Part shown: one piece after another, positions 18,207 to 26,962 of the stretch
How positions within the stretch are numbered: the first letter of the stretch is position 1
How the letters are laid out: each line of letters begins with the position of its first letter
DNA from: Magnetospirillum sp. 64-120
GTDB taxonomy: Bacteria > Pseudomonadota > Alphaproteobacteria > Rhodospirillales > Magnetospirillaceae
NCBI GenBank assembly: GCA_001898825.1
Contig: MKVK01000057.1
Span: forward strand, 1 to 42,241
Direction of reading: 5' to 3'
Length of the DNA: 42,241 nt
Program-made: the position numbers and the translations under genes
Notes under the pieces: generated by a model
Seen by the model: only the letters and a program-made list of their open reading frames with translations
Told to the model about the DNA's origin: nothing
Databases searched by the model: none

Positions 18207-19667
18207 TTACTCGCTTTTGTAATTGGGGGCTTCCTTGGTGATCGAGATGTCGTGGACGTGGCTTTCCCGCAGGCCGGCGCTGGTGATGCGACGGAAGGTG
18301 CAGCGGGTCTGCATCTCGGGAATGGTGCGGTTGCCGGTGTACCCCATGCCAGCGCGCAGGCCACCCACCATCTGGTGGATGACGGTGCCCACCGGGCCCT
18401 TGTAGGGAACGCGGCCTTCCACGCCTTCGGGGACCAGCTTCAGGCTGTCGTTGACGTCGGCCTGGAAGTAACGGTCGGCCGAGCCCCGCGCCATGGCGCC
18501 GATGGACCCCATGCCGCGATAGGACTTGTACGAGCGGCCCTGGTACAGGAACACCTCGCCGGGGCTTTCCTCGGTGCCGGCGAACAACGATCCGATCATC
18601 ACGCAATCGGCGCCGGCGGCGATGGCCTTGGCCACATCGCCGGAATACTTGATGCCGCCATCGGCGATCAGGCAGATACCGCGTTCACGGGTGACTTCGG
18701 CGACTTCCATGATGGCGGAAAGCTGCGGCACGCCCACACCGGCCACCATGCGGGTGGTGCAGATGGTGCCCGGGCCGATGCCCACCTTGACGGCGTCGGC
18801 GCCGGCGTCAGCCAGCGCACGGGCGGCGTCGGGGGTAGCGATGTTGCCGCCGATGACCTGGGCCTTGGACGACATGGCCTTGATCTGACGAACCGCTTCG
18901 ATGACGCCGCGGGAATGACCATGGGCAGTGTCGACGACGATGATGTCCACTTCCGCTTCCAGCAGCGCCTCGGCGCGCTTGATGCCGTCAGGACCGACGC
19001 CGGTGGCGGCGGCGGTGCGCAAGCGGCCCTGCTCGTCCTTGCAGGCGTTGGGATGGGCCTTGGCCTTTTCGATGTCCTTGACCGTCACCAGACCGGTGCA
19101 GCGGTAGTCGGCGTCCACCACCAGCAGCTTTTCGATGCGGTGGGTGTGCAGCAGGCGCTTGGCCTCTTCCTTGTCGACGCCTTCACGCACGGTGACCAGC
19201 TTGTCCTTGGTCATCAGCTCGGCCACCGGCTGGTGGACGTCGGACGCGAAGCGGACGTCACGGTTGGTCAGGATGCCCACCAGCTTGCGCGAGCCGCGTT
19301 CGACCACCGGAATGCCGGAAATCTTGAAATCGGCCATCAGGCGAAGCGCTTCGGCCAGCGTCTGGTCGGGGTGGATGGTCACCGGGTTGACCACCATGCC
19401 GGATTCGAACTTCTTGACCTTGCGCACTTCGGCAGCCTGGGCCTGGATGTCCAAATTCTTGTGGATGACGCCGATGCCGCCGGCCTGGGCCAAGGCGATG
19501 GCGAGCCCGGATTCGGTGACGGTATCCATGGCCGCGGATACCAACGGAATGCCCAATTCGATGGATCGGGTGATGCGGGTGCGGGTGTCGACGCTGTTGG
19601 GCAGGACGTCGGACTCTGCCGGCACCAGCAGAACGTCGTCGAATGTCAGGGCTTCCTTGATTTGCAT
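18207..19667 (-). CDS. guaB: Inosine-5'-monophosphate dehydrogenase
   Basis: GuaB oxidises IMP to XMP, the first committed step to GMP. The 486-residue protein starts [16 protein letters not shown] and has the catalytic barrel interrupted by a CBS pair (about 93-205), VDTAHGHS, the active-site loop [17 protein letters not shown] with C303, and the flap GMGSIGAM. The start at 19667 follows GGAGTT by 7 bp; the open frame extends to 19736 but without a family match. It is transcribed alone, with a terminator after it. Confidence 0.97.
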   Translation of the reverse strand: MQIKEALTFDDVLLVPAESDVLPNSVDTRTRITRSIELGIPLVSAAMDTVTESGLAIALAQAGGIGVIHKNLDIQAQAAEVRKVKKFESGMVVNPVTIHPDQTLAEALRLMADFKISGIPVVERGSRKLVGILTNRDVRFASDVHQPVAELMTKDKLVTVREGVDKEEAKRLLHTHRIEKLLVVDADYRCTGLVTVKDIEKAKAHPNACKDEQGRLRTAAATGVGPDGIKRAEALLEAEVDIIVVDTAHGHSRGVIEAVRQIKAMSSKAQVIGGNIATPDAARALADAGADAVKVGIGPGTICTTRMVAGVGVPQLSAIMEVAEVTRERGICLIADGGIKYSGDVAKAIAAGADCVMIGSLFAGTEESPGEVFLYQGRSYKSYRGMGSIGAMARGSADRYFQADVNDSLKLVPEGVEGRVPYKGPVGTVIHQMVGGLRAGMGYTGNRTIPEMQTRCTFRRITSAGLRESHVHDISITKEAPNYKSE

Positions 19668-19828
19668 GCCAACTCCGATGGCGGGGTACGGGGATTGGCG
19701 CGTCATCATACACAGAAAAGTTCGCCACTCAAGCATGCCATGGCGGCATTAACCATTCATTCATGATATGATGCATCCTGCCGGGGTAACCCTGCCTGTC
19801 GCCCCGGCGGGAGGAAAAGGAGAAAGCC

Positions 19829-20170
19829 ATGCGTTCGTCCCATACCTGGGTGTGCGTGGCCGACGGCGCCCGAGCCCGAATATTCCGCTGCGACGGTCCG
19901 CAACGCGACCTGGAACCCGTACTTGGCATGGGTGTCCCGGCGACCGGCCCCGCCTGCACGGGGCGCATCGCCGGCCAGCTGGACCGCGCCGCCACCGAGC
20001 GCCGTTTCGACCATCTGGTCCTGGTTGGCCCCCGCGCCGTCCTGGCCGAACTGGAAACCACCATGGCGGCCAACACCCGTCAAATGGTGGTCGGCGAGGT
20101 GGACCGCGACCTCAGCCGCGCCACCCCCCGCGAGTTGACCGCGCATCTGTGCGAGTTGCTGCCGCATTAG
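19829..20170 (+). CDS. Host-attachment (baeRF-like) family small protein
   Basis: A 113-residue protein that resembles the 'required for attachment to host cells' family (Host_attach / baeRF fold): TWVCVADGARARIFRC at the start, FDHLVLVGPRAVLAELE in the middle, and VVGEVDRDLSRATPRELTAHL at the end. It is shorter than usual (about 140-150), lacking part of the variable middle. AAGGAGA precedes the start. Function in free-living bacteria is unknown; a ribosome-associated hydrolase-like fold has been proposed for the family. Confidence 0.7.
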   Translation: MRSSHTWVCVADGARARIFRCDGPQRDLEPVLGMGVPATGPACTGRIAGQLDRAATERRFDHLVLVGPRAVLAELETTMAANTRQMVVGEVDRDLSRATPRELTAHLCELLPH

Positions 20171-20171
20171 A

Positions 20172-20197
20172 GCGGATTTCGAGCGGTCGAAATCCGC
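20172..20197. repeat. Perfect 10-bp inverted repeat downstream of the host-attachment gene
   Basis: GCGGATTTCG-6 nt-CGAAATCCGC begins 2 bp after the stop codon, with a smaller GACCC-tt-GGGTC hairpin 4 bp further on (20202-20213). There is no T run, so it is a Rho-assisted or mRNA-protecting hairpin, or a protein site near the AraC-type gene. Confidence 0.5.
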
Positions 20198-20283
20198 CCG
20201 AGACCCTTGGGTCCAGGGCTTGAAGGCCGAAGGATGGCGCCTATACTTTAGGGATGGCGCCACCTGAGGAACCGTGCGGAACC

Positions 20284-21255
20284 ATGAGCGACCTTGGCAC
20301 GTCTCCAGCCTTCCAGGCCCGCACTTTCGACGAGATCGAAAATGCGGCAAACCACTGGCTGCGGGCCGAGCTGGTCAGCAAGCCGGCAAAGGACCACGAC
20401 TTCGTCGCCCAAGGCCACCGGTCACAAGTGTCGGCGACAACCTTGTGGCATTGCTCGTATCAGGTCCCCATCAGCCTGCGCCTGCCCGACAGCGACGGCA
20501 TCCGGCTGCAAATCCCCGTCCACGGCGCCGGGATCACCCACCAGGGAAACCGGGCGACGCCGGTCACCGCCAACAAGGCCTGCTTGTCATCCGGCAACGT
20601 GCGGATCGATTTCGGCCCCGATTACCGACAACTGGTGTGGCTGGCGCCACAGGCAAGCCTGAAGGGCAAGCTTCGCGCCCTGACCGGACGGGACGGGACC
20701 GACACCCTGTCCTTCGCCCCGGAACTGGACCTGGCCACCAACGGCGCCGGCATCGCGCATCTGGTGAACTGCCTGGCCAAAACCCTGGAAGACACCGGCA
20801 GCCGCCCCGGCGCCGCCCTGATGCTGGCTGAATTGGAACAAGCCCTGTTGACCGCACTGCTGGTGTCGGCACGGCATTCCCATTCCCACCAGTTCGAGGA
20901 ACAGCCGTTAAAGGCCGCGTCGTGGCAGGTGGTCCGGGCGGAAAACTATCTGGAGGCCAACTGGAACAAACCCGTCAACATCGAAGATTTGGCCGCCGCC
21001 ACCGGAACCAGCGTCCGCAGCCTGTTCCGCACCTTCCGGCAATCACGGGGCTGCACCCCCATGGAATTCCTGCGCGAAATTCGGCTGCGGCACGCCAAGG
21101 AGATGTTGACGGCCGAGGATGGGGCCACCAGCTCGGTCACCGAAGTGGCCATGGCCTGCGGCTTCACCGATCCCAGCAATTTCAGCCGGGCCTTTTCTGC
21201 ATCATTCGGCATGGCGCCATCCACATTGCTGCGCCGCCCTTCCCCCATGGGCTGA
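20284..21255 (+). CDS. AraC-family transcriptional regulator
   Basis: A 323-residue regulator. The N-terminal part resembles the AraC-binding-like domain (AraC_binding_2). The C-terminal 100 residues are a double helix-turn-helix: VNIEDLAAATGTSVRSLFRTFRQ, then EVAMACGFTDPSNFSRAFSASFG. The target and ligand are unknown. The next gene, a PAS chemoreceptor, is 230 bp away on the same strand. An in-frame ATG exists at 20254, but the match to the family begins after 20284. Confidence 0.85.
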   Translation: MSDLGTSPAFQARTFDEIENAANHWLRAELVSKPAKDHDFVAQGHRSQVSATTLWHCSYQVPISLRLPDSDGIRLQIPVHGAGITHQGNRATPVTANKACLSSGNVRIDFGPDYRQLVWLAPQASLKGKLRALTGRDGTDTLSFAPELDLATNGAGIAHLVNCLAKTLEDTGSRPGAALMLAELEQALLTALLVSARHSHSHQFEEQPLKAASWQVVRAENYLEANWNKPVNIEDLAAATGTSVRSLFRTFRQSRGCTPMEFLREIRLRHAKEMLTAEDGATSSVTEVAMACGFTDPSNFSRAFSASFGMAPSTLLRRPSPMG

Positions 21256-21485
21256 ATAAAGTCAGCCCCCCTGAAATGGCCGAATTTGGCAGGACCGGAC
21301 ATGTCTTGGCAGTTTACGACATGCAATGAGGCGCCGGGCTACATACCTGTTTGGTAGACGACATCCTCGTCAGCCCCTCCCCACACCTGTCGGGGCCGCA
21401 ACAACAGTTACGGACAATGGCACACCGCCGGGCTCAAATGCCGGGCTGGCTTTGGTGAAAATGTCCCTTTGAGAGGTTCACAACC

Positions 21486-22982
21486 ATGTTTGGCAAACAA
21501 CGCGACGCCGAAGCCGTTCTCGCCGCTCTCCGCCGCTCTTTGGCGGTGATCGAGTTCAAGCTGGACGGCACCATCATCACCGCCAACCAGAACTTCTGTT
21601 CCGCCTTGGGATACAGCCTGGACGAGATCAAGGGACGCCACCATTCCATGTTCGTCGAACCGGCCACCAAGGACTCGGCCGAGTACCGCCAGTTCTGGGA
21701 CGAATTACGGGCTGGGAAGTTCAACACCGCGCAGTTCAAGCGCATCGGCAAGGGCGGCAAGGAAGTGTGGATCGAGGCCTCGTACACCCCGGTCCTCGAC
21801 CGCGCCGGCCGCCCCTATAAAGTGGTCAAGTTCGCCACCGACATTTCCCAGCAAAAAGCCGTCTTCGCCGACCTGCAAGGCAAGGTCGAAGCGGCCAGCC
21901 GATCGCAGGCGGTGATCGAATTCGAACTGGACGGCACCATCATCACCGCCAACCAGAACTTCCTGTCGGTCATGGGATACAGCCTGGACGAGATCAAGGG
22001 ACGCAACCATTCCATCTTCATCGAAGCGGCCCACAAGGACTCGGCCGAGTACCGGAAGTTCTGGGACGCGCTGCGGGCCGGCGACTATCAGGCCGCCCAA
22101 TACAAGCGCATCGGCAAGGGCGGCAAGGAAGTGTGGATCGAGGCGTCCTACAACCCGGTCCTCGACCAGAACGGCAAGGTTTGCAAGGTGGTGAAGTTCG
22201 CCACCGACCTGTCGGGCCGCAAAGCACAGAACGCCGCCCTGGCCCAGGATTTCGAAAGCAAGGTGAAGACCCTGGTCGAATCGGTGTCGCAATCGGCCAC
22301 CCACATGCAGGCGACGGCGCAATCCCTGGCCGCCGCCGCCGAGCAGACCAACCAACAATCGGCCACGGTGGCGGCGGCGAGTGACGAATTGTCGGCCTCG
22401 GTCAACGAAATCGCCCGGCAAACCACCGAAGCCAGCAAGATCATCGCCACGGCGGTGTCGGACGCCCAGAAATCCGACCAGTTGGTGGCGGCTTTGGTGA
22501 CGACGGCCGGCAAGATCGGCGAAGTCACCCAGTTGATCACCGACATCGCGTCGCAGACCAACTTGTTGGCGCTGAACGCCACCATCGAGGCGGCGAGGGC
22601 CGGCGATGCCGGCAAGGGTTTCGCCGTGGTCGCCGGCGAAGTGAAGTCCCTGGCCAACCAGACGGCGCGGGCCACCGAGGAAATCGGCCAGCAAATCCGC
22701 GAAATCCAGGAATCAAGCCACAACACCGCCACCGCCATCCGCGGCATCGTCCTGATCATCAATCAGGTCAGCGAAATCAACGCCTCGATCTCGGGAGCGG
22801 TCGAGGAACAATCGGCGGCGACCCGGGAAGTGGCCAGCAACATCAGCGGCGTCACCGACGCCGCCGCCGACACCGGCCGCAACGCGGCGACCGTCCTGGA
22901 CGTCGCCCACGACCTGGCCGGGCAGGCGATCGACCTGGACGGGCGCGTCGAACAGTTCCTGGGCGACGTGCGCAAGATGTAG
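21486..22982 (+). CDS. Soluble chemoreceptor with two PAS domains
   Basis: A 498-residue cytoplasmic chemotaxis protein with no membrane segment. Two PAS domains (about 14-125 and 136-247) are near copies of each other with a 122-residue period; both contain [22 protein letters not shown] and [15 protein letters not shown]. They are followed by a short linker and the signalling domain with [33 protein letters not shown]. There is no recognisable HAMP. PAS domains of this Aer-like type often hold FAD or haem, so redox or oxygen sensing is possible but not shown. GAGAGG precedes the start. Confidence 0.9.
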   Translation: MFGKQRDAEAVLAALRRSLAVIEFKLDGTIITANQNFCSALGYSLDEIKGRHHSMFVEPATKDSAEYRQFWDELRAGKFNTAQFKRIGKGGKEVWIEASYTPVLDRAGRPYKVVKFATDISQQKAVFADLQGKVEAASRSQAVIEFELDGTIITANQNFLSVMGYSLDEIKGRNHSIFIEAAHKDSAEYRKFWDALRAGDYQAAQYKRIGKGGKEVWIEASYNPVLDQNGKVCKVVKFATDLSGRKAQNAALAQDFESKVKTLVESVSQSATHMQATAQSLAAAAEQTNQQSATVAAASDELSASVNEIARQTTEASKIIATAVSDAQKSDQLVAALVTTAGKIGEVTQLITDIASQTNLLALNATIEAARAGDAGKGFAVVAGEVKSLANQTARATEEIGQQIREIQESSHNTATAIRGIVLIINQVSEINASISGAVEEQSAATREVASNISGVTDAAADTGRNAATVLDVAHDLAGQAIDLDGRVEQFLGDVRKM

Positions 22983-23020
22983 CCAGGCCCCTGGCGACAG
23001 CCGGCCGGCAGCCCCCCCCC

Positions 23021-23758
23021 TCAGCGCTGTTCCGTATCGTCGTCGCTCCGGCCCTTGAAGCCGGTGGCGATGACGTAGGTCTCGGCCGATTCCTTGCGGC
23101 TGGCCGGTGGTTTGGCGTGGCGCACGGTGGCGAAGTTCTGCTTCAACTGGTCCAGCAGCGACTTTTCGGTGCCGCCCTGGAACACCTTGGCCAGGAAGAC
23201 GCCGCCCGGGGCCAGCACCTCCAAGGCGAAGTGCAGCGCCACTTCCACCAGGTTGATGATGCGCAAGTGATCGGTGGGCGGATGGCCGGTGGTGGGGGCG
23301 GCCATGTCGGACACCACGATGTCGGCCAGGCCGTCCAGCGCCTCTTTCAGCCGGTCGGGGGCGTCGTCGGCCAGGAAGTCGCCCTGCATGCAGATGGCGC
23401 CGGGCACCGCTTCGTATTCCAAGATGTCCATGCCGACCACCTTGCCCTTGGCGCCGACACGCTGCACCGCCACCTGGGTCCAGCCGCCGGGGGCGGCGCC
23501 CAGATCCACCACCCGCAGCCCGGGCTTCAGGAAATGGAAGCGGTCGTCCAGCTCGATCAGCTTGAAGGCGGCACGCGAGCGGAAGCCCAGCTTGCGGGCT
23601 TCCTGCACATAGGGATCGTTCAACTGGCGCTGCAACCAGCGGGTGGATGACGGCTTGCGGCCCCGCGCCGTCTTCACCCGCTCCACCAGCATGCGGCTGC
23701 CCGAGCCCTTGCTGGCGCCGCCGCCGGCGCTTTTGCCCTTACCCTTGGTGGTGCTCAT
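23021..23758 (-). CDS. rlmE: 23S rRNA 2'-O-ribose methyltransferase RlmE
   Basis: RlmE (FtsJ/RrmJ) methylates U2552 of 23S rRNA. The 245-residue protein has a basic, Gly/Ser-rich N-terminal tail, then the Rossmann fold with K66 ([12 protein letters not shown]), DLGAAPGGW at 85-93 for SAM, D151 ([13 protein letters not shown]), K190 (FLAKVFQGG) and E225 ([10 protein letters not shown]), the K-D-K-E catalytic tetrad. It starts 3 bp after the ppx/gppA stop, so the two genes form an operon. Confidence 0.95.
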   Translation of the reverse strand: MSTTKGKGKSAGGGASKGSGSRMLVERVKTARGRKPSSTRWLQRQLNDPYVQEARKLGFRSRAAFKLIELDDRFHFLKPGLRVVDLGAAPGGWTQVAVQRVGAKGKVVGMDILEYEAVPGAICMQGDFLADDAPDRLKEALDGLADIVVSDMAAPTTGHPPTDHLRIINLVEVALHFALEVLAPGGVFLAKVFQGGTEKSLLDQLKQNFATVRHAKPPASRKESAETYVIATGFKGRSDDDTEQR

Positions 23759-23761
23759 GTC

Positions 23762-24763
23762 CTACTCCGAACGGGTCCAGATGGCGTCTTCGCGCATCAT
23801 GGACAACAAGATGCCCTCGCGCACGCCACGGTCGGCGACGCGCAGGGACGATAACGGCCACAACCGGCACATGGCTTCCAGGATGGCGCAGCCGGCGATC
23901 ACCAGATCGGCCCGCTCGGTGCCGATGCAGGGATGGGCCACCCGCTCGGCGGCACTCATGCCCAGCAACATGGTGGTGATGGCGGCGATGTCGGCCAGAT
24001 GCAAATCCAAACCATCCACGGCGGCCCGGTCGTAACGGTCCAAATTCAAATGCAGCGCCGCCAAGGTGGTGACGGTGCCCGAGGTGCCCAGCATCTGCAC
24101 CTGGCCCATCAACAGCCGGGGCGTGATGCAATGCTCGGCCTCGAACGCCGCCAACCGCGTAGCGATCTGCGCCACTGTGACGGCGTATCCGGCCGGGTTG
24201 TGCAGCGCCTCGCCCACTTGCTCGGCCAAGGTGACCACGCCCAAGGGCAGCGACACCACCCCTTTGACGTCCAGACCATCAGGCCCATTGGCCACCCAGA
24301 TCAGCTCGGTCGAACCACCGCCGATGTCGAAAACCAAGGCCCAGGGATAGTCCGGCCGCATCAGCGACGAACATCCCCCCAAAGCCAGGGACGCTTCGTC
24401 CTTGGCCGAGATGATTTCCAGGTCCAGCCCGGTTTCCCGCCAAACCCGAAGAGCGAATTCATCGCAATTGGCGGCGCGTCGGCACGCCTCGGTGGCCACC
24501 AGCCGGGCACGGGTGACCCGGTTGCGCACCATCTTGTCAGCACAGGCCCGCAGCGCGCCGATGGTGCGGTCCATGGCCGCGGCCGACAACCGCCCGGTGG
24601 CGGCCAGTCCTTCGCCCAGACGGGTGATGCGCGAAAAAGCGTCGATGACCCGAAAACCATCGACGGTGGGACGCGCCACCAGCATACGGCAATTGTTGGT
24701 GCCCAAATCCAACGCGGCATATACGGAATCGGCGGAATCGGAACGCAAAACGGAACTCGTCAT
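23762..24763 (-). CDS. Ppx/GppA-family phosphatase
   Basis: An ASKHA-fold phosphatase of 333 residues from ATG 24763. The phosphate-1 motif is ALDLGTNNCRMLVA, the phosphate-2 motif VFDIGGGSTELIW, with LATEACRRA and the C-terminal DRGVREGIL. Family members hydrolyse polyphosphate or the pppGpp 5' phosphate; this short form lacks the C-terminal HD-like domain of E. coli Ppx, so the substrate is not determined. The open frame extends to 24856 but the extra residues do not match the family. It precedes rlmE closely. Confidence 0.88.
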   Translation of the reverse strand: MTSSVLRSDSADSVYAALDLGTNNCRMLVARPTVDGFRVIDAFSRITRLGEGLAATGRLSAAAMDRTIGALRACADKMVRNRVTRARLVATEACRRAANCDEFALRVWRETGLDLEIISAKDEASLALGGCSSLMRPDYPWALVFDIGGGSTELIWVANGPDGLDVKGVVSLPLGVVTLAEQVGEALHNPAGYAVTVAQIATRLAAFEAEHCITPRLLMGQVQMLGTSGTVTTLAALHLNLDRYDRAAVDGLDLHLADIAAITTMLLGMSAAERVAHPCIGTERADLVIAGCAILEAMCRLWPLSSLRVADRGVREGILLSMMREDAIWTRSE

Positions 24764-24851
24764 TGGCGGCACGGATAGTCGGGCGGCGGCGATGTTACCC
24801 GCATGCCCCCCGCCAACCCAAGGAGAATTCACCCAAACCCAAAAAAATGCC

Positions 24852-24880
24852 TTCACAAACCCATGCGCCTTTGATAGAAG
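24852..24880 (+). promoter_or_regulatory. Possible promoter of tRNA-Gln
   Basis: TTCACA (24852-24857), 17 bp, TAGAAG (24875-24880), about 40 bp upstream of the tRNA. The hexamers are imperfect. Confidence 0.35.
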
Positions 24881-24920
24881 ATCGCCCTCTCGCGGCGCCC
24901 ATGGCCCGCCAGACCCCTGG

Positions 24921-24994
24921 TGGGGGATCGTCTAACGGTAGGACAGCGGACTCTGACTCCGCCAGTCTAGGTTCGAATCCTAGTCCCCCAGCCA
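24921..24994 (+). tRNA. tRNA-Gln (anticodon CUG), integration site
   Basis: A full cloverleaf: acceptor TGGGGGA / TCCCCCA, anticodon stem GCGGA / TCCGC around loop CTCTGAC with anticodon CTG, T-arm CTAGGTTCGAATCCTAG, discriminator G and encoded CCA. Its last 18 bases are the attachment core of the element to the right; integration keeps the tRNA intact. Confidence 0.96.
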
Positions 24995-24995
24995 A
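24977..24995 (+). repeat. attL core
   Basis: ATCCTAGTCCCCCAGCCAA, the 3' end of tRNA-Gln plus one base, identical to 39995-40013. The flanking base on each side differs, which fixes the core at 19 bp. Confidence 0.93.
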
Positions 24996-25055
24996 TCTCT
25001 AATTTTCCAATGAAATCAATCACTTAGCTGCCTCGGTGAGGGGCAAAAGCGCCAT

Positions 25056-25069
25056 CGTGTGTAGAAGCG
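25056..25069 (+). repeat. Arm-type integrase site, left copy
   Basis: CGTGTGTAGAAGCG lies 61 bp inside attL. The same 14-mer occurs 70 bp inside attR, in the same orientation, with a further partial copy beside it. Placement on both arms is what lambda-type integrase arm sites show. Confidence 0.6.
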
Positions 25070-25112
25070 CTGCGGGGGTGGTTTGTGGGGAATGAAGGCT
25101 CCCGCGCAAACG

Positions 25113-25138
25113 AAAAGGGCGAGCCGAAGCCCGCCCTT
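25113..25138 (-). terminator. Intrinsic terminator of the left small-gene operon
   Basis: On the minus strand GGGCGGGC-TTCG-GCTCGCCC forms an 8-bp stem (one G-T pair) with a stable TTCG loop, followed by TTTT. It lies about 30 bp after the last gene of the minus-strand run. Confidence 0.85.
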
Positions 25139-25166
25139 GATCAGGCCAATTTATTGGCCTTGGCCG

Positions 25167-25433
25167 CTAGTTCTGTTGGCGTCCCGGAGTGTCGTGTTTC
25201 TCGCGTAGTCGCCACGCTTTCTCCCCGCTCTCCCAAACGACATCGTCGCTAGAAATCTTGCGAAAAGCCTTCAGCACATCTTTCCCGATGGCTGTATTGC
25301 CATTGTCATTTTCATAGACAAAGGCTGTCCCGAATTGCCGTTCGATGGTGAAGGCGGCATCATCTTGATAAAGCCAGCGTTTGCTTTTGACCTCGCTGAA
25401 CATCCAATTGGCGACGTCATCAGCCGTAGGCAT
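25167..25433 (-). CDS. DUF6953-like small protein
   Basis: An 88-residue protein: ADDVANWMFSEVKSKRWLYQDDAAFTIERQFG, then FVYENDNGNTAIGKDVLKAFRKISSDDVVWESGEKAWRLRE. This fits the DUF6953 pattern as I recall it (a small winged-helix-like unit, function unknown). Its start overlaps the stop of the DUF2158 gene by one base. It is the last gene of the minus-strand early run. Confidence 0.7.
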   Translation of the reverse strand: MPTADDVANWMFSEVKSKRWLYQDDAAFTIERQFGTAFVYENDNGNTAIGKDVLKAFRKISSDDVVWESGEKAWRLREKHDTPGRQQN

Positions 25434-25615
25434 TAGGCGCCATCCTTCGTAGCGGGGGGCGTGTTCAAAGCTTCGTTTGGGAAATGCGACCTTTCACTTT
25501 TCTTTCCGGCAAACCAAGCCGCCCAAACGCCCTTGCCATCCTGATCAACCGTAACCACGGTCATTTCAGGACCACCGGACTTGAGTTGAACGATATCCCC
25601 AACCTTGAAAGCCAT
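25433..25615 (-). CDS. DUF2158 (YodC-like) protein
   Basis: A 60-residue protein starting MAFKVGDIVQLKSGGPEMTV, the YodC/DUF2158 signature, with a beta-rich core ending in VWAAWFAGKKSERSHFPNEAL. YodC-like proteins are common in prophages and islands and have no known function. It is coupled to the DUF6953-like gene by a TAATG overlap. Confidence 0.85.
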   Translation of the reverse strand: MAFKVGDIVQLKSGGPEMTVVTVDQDGKGVWAAWFAGKKSERSHFPNEALNTPPATKDGA

Positions 25616-25690
25616 AAGCCATCTCCATCGATATAAGCCGATGGCGAAGGGTAAACCCTTGCGGGTATTGTCTCAAGACCTTGGGTTTCA

Positions 25691-25999
25691 TCACTGATGA
25701 TCGATAACTCCCACTCGCCGCCCGGCAGTGTCGCGCATGATCCACTGCCCGGTGGTGTCCTTTTCCACGGTGCCTGTGCGCCGGCCTGCGTTGTCACGCT
25801 GGATCAGGTAGTTAGCGCCCTCTTGCTTAAGGATGCCCGTGCGACGGCCCCGTTCGTCCCGCAGGACGTAGCCGCGCCCCTGGTCCCGATCCACGCGGGG
25901 CGCCAACAGGTCATCCCCGAAGTCATCCGCGTAGACAGGCAGGGGCGCGAGGAAGCCCACCATGAGGGCGGCGGCAAGCCGGGCGCGGGTGCTGATCAT
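25691..25999 (-). CDS. Secreted protein with RD-GRRTG repeats
   Basis: A 102-residue protein with a signal peptide (MISTRARLAAALMVGFLAPL, likely cleaved near VYA-DD). The mature part has three repeats of about 20 residues, each with a RDxxGRR(T/V)G core: YVLRDERGRRTGIL, YLIQRDNAGRRTGTV and WIMRDTAGRRVGVI. They predict a small repeated beta structure in the periplasm. I do not know a function. An exported protein is unusual within a phage-type early operon. Confidence 0.7.
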   Translation of the reverse strand: MISTRARLAAALMVGFLAPLPVYADDFGDDLLAPRVDRDQGRGYVLRDERGRRTGILKQEGANYLIQRDNAGRRTGTVEKDTTGQWIMRDTAGRRVGVIDHQ

Positions 26000-26018
26000 G
26001 GTGGGCCTCCTCCCTTGC

Positions 26019-26342
26019 TCACGCAGCCTTGCGCATGGCTTCCAACGCCATGACGCGCTCCCACAGCCTCGTCATGTCATTCCGCAACCGCTGAATGTTG
26101 TCGTCAATGTCCTTGATTTCCTCGACGGTCACGATCGGGGCAGGTTCTTCGTCGGCGCTGACCACCAGCATGGTCCCGCTCATGGCGTCCTGAAACAGCA
26201 CCACCGGGTTGTCATGGTAGGGGCTGTCACCGCAGTAGAGCACCACCGACCCGAGTTCGATCTTCTGGGTGATGGTTTCAAGCTGGTGCATGGCCCCCAG
26301 GACTTCGCAGAACTCGCGCTCGCTGATCTTCTGAATGTGCAT
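26019..26342 (-). CDS. Hypothetical protein of the left operon
   Basis: A 107-residue protein I do not recognise. It starts MHIQKISEREFCEVLGAMHQ, has a beta-rich centre (GSVVLYCGDSPYHDNPVVLF) and ends in a charged helix (IDDNIQRLRNDMTRLWERVMALEAM), probably a coiled coil. AAGGAGA lies before the start. Nothing membrane-like is seen. Codon use and strand agree with its neighbours. Confidence 0.65.
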   Translation of the reverse strand: MHIQKISEREFCEVLGAMHQLETITQKIELGSVVLYCGDSPYHDNPVVLFQDAMSGTMLVVSADEEPAPIVTVEEIKDIDDNIQRLRNDMTRLWERVMALEAMRKAA

Positions 26343-26370
26343 TGGTCAGTTTCTCCTTCTCTTTGGTGGG

Positions 26371-26577
26371 TTATTGAGGGCAAGCCGTCCTTTGGACGTG
26401 CTTGATCCGTTGCGAGGTGCTGCCTTCTTCCCGGGCTTCCTTGCTGATCCGATCCTGAATGATGAACCGTGCGGTCCAATCGCTACCGCCCCGCAGAACA
26501 TCCGGGTCAATGGTTTCAATGGCGGTGCTGCCGTCGTCGAACTCGACGCGGAAGCAGATGGGGCGCTTCCGGGTCAT
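26371..26577 (-). CDS. Hypothetical small protein of the left operon
   Basis: A 68-residue protein of unknown function: MTRKRPICFRVEFDDGSTAI, then ETIDPDVLRGGSDWTARFIIQDRISKEAREEG. The N-terminal half looks beta-stranded and the C-terminus is basic. Its ATG overlaps the preceding stop by 4 bp (ATGA), supporting a real coupled gene. Confidence 0.6.
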   Translation of the reverse strand: MTRKRPICFRVEFDDGSTAIETIDPDVLRGGSDWTARFIIQDRISKEAREEGSTSQRIKHVQRTACPQ

Positions 26578-26804
26578 GCCGCAGCCTCTTCGAGTGAACC
26601 CATGACGCCCTCAAGGTCGCCGAAGGCCGTTTCCAGGGCGTCAATCGCCATCATGGCCCGTTCCCCGCGCTCCCCGTTCTGGAAGCCTTCCGGCATGTTG
26701 TCGTAGCTCTCCTGTTCCTCGTCCCGCACCTCTTCAATGACGCTCTGCGCCTGCTGAAGGAGGTTGAGGGCTTCCGTGATGCGCTTGCGGCGCTCGTTGT
26801 TCAT
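26574..26804 (-). CDS. Small acidic helical protein, first gene of the left operon
   Basis: A 76-residue, strongly acidic, all-helical protein: ITEALNLLQQAQSVIEEVRD, EEQESYDNMPEGFQNGERGE and AIDALETAFGDLEGVMGSLEEAA. Similar small proteins with the DEEQExxDNxPExxQ...RGE pattern occur in phages and plasmids, without known role; single-strand DNA mimicry or coiled-coil pairing are guesses. It is the first gene after the divergent promoter region. Confidence 0.7.
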   Translation of the reverse strand: MNNERRKRITEALNLLQQAQSVIEEVRDEEQESYDNMPEGFQNGERGERAMMAIDALETAFGDLEGVMGSLEEAAA

Positions 26805-26825
26805 GGCCTTCTCCGTGTCTATTGG

Positions 26826-26914
26826 CGATAAGCAGCCTATCCGAATGCGGCGATACTCGCCTATTCGTATGGCTGGCAGGGCGGACGATACTCACCTATG
26901 TGTTGCCCTGTCAA
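26826..26914 (-). promoter_or_regulatory. Promoter of the left operon with three operator-like repeats
   Basis: On the minus strand TTGACA (26914-26909), 18 bp, TATCGT (26890-26885). Three copies of a CGATA-N4/5-CCTAT motif lie over and downstream of it at 26826-26840, 26851-26864 and 26886-26899; the last covers the -10. The middle copy is also centred in a near-palindrome (CGAAT..GGCGA-tac-TCGCC.ATTCG). This is the layout of a repressible phage early promoter. Confidence 0.65.
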
Positions 26915-26953
26915 CAGCCATGTGCGATGATGGTGTCAGTCAACGCTGACTGA
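26903..26953 (+). promoter_or_regulatory. Divergent promoter and palindrome before the 26963 gene
   Basis: TTGCCC (26903-26908), 17 bp, GATGAT (26926-26931), then TCAGTCA-acgc-TGACTGA (26936-26953), a perfect 7-bp inverted repeat at the expected transcription start. The site suggests autoregulation by the DNA-binding protein encoded just downstream. The start codon lies 10 bp further on. Confidence 0.5.
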
Positions 26954-26962
26954 GTGAGTGCC

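Noticed and set aside
24795-24995. A 66-codon minus-strand frame starting MAGGLGFEPRLAESES
   Set aside because: It is the reverse of tRNA-Gln, a well-known source of false proteins.
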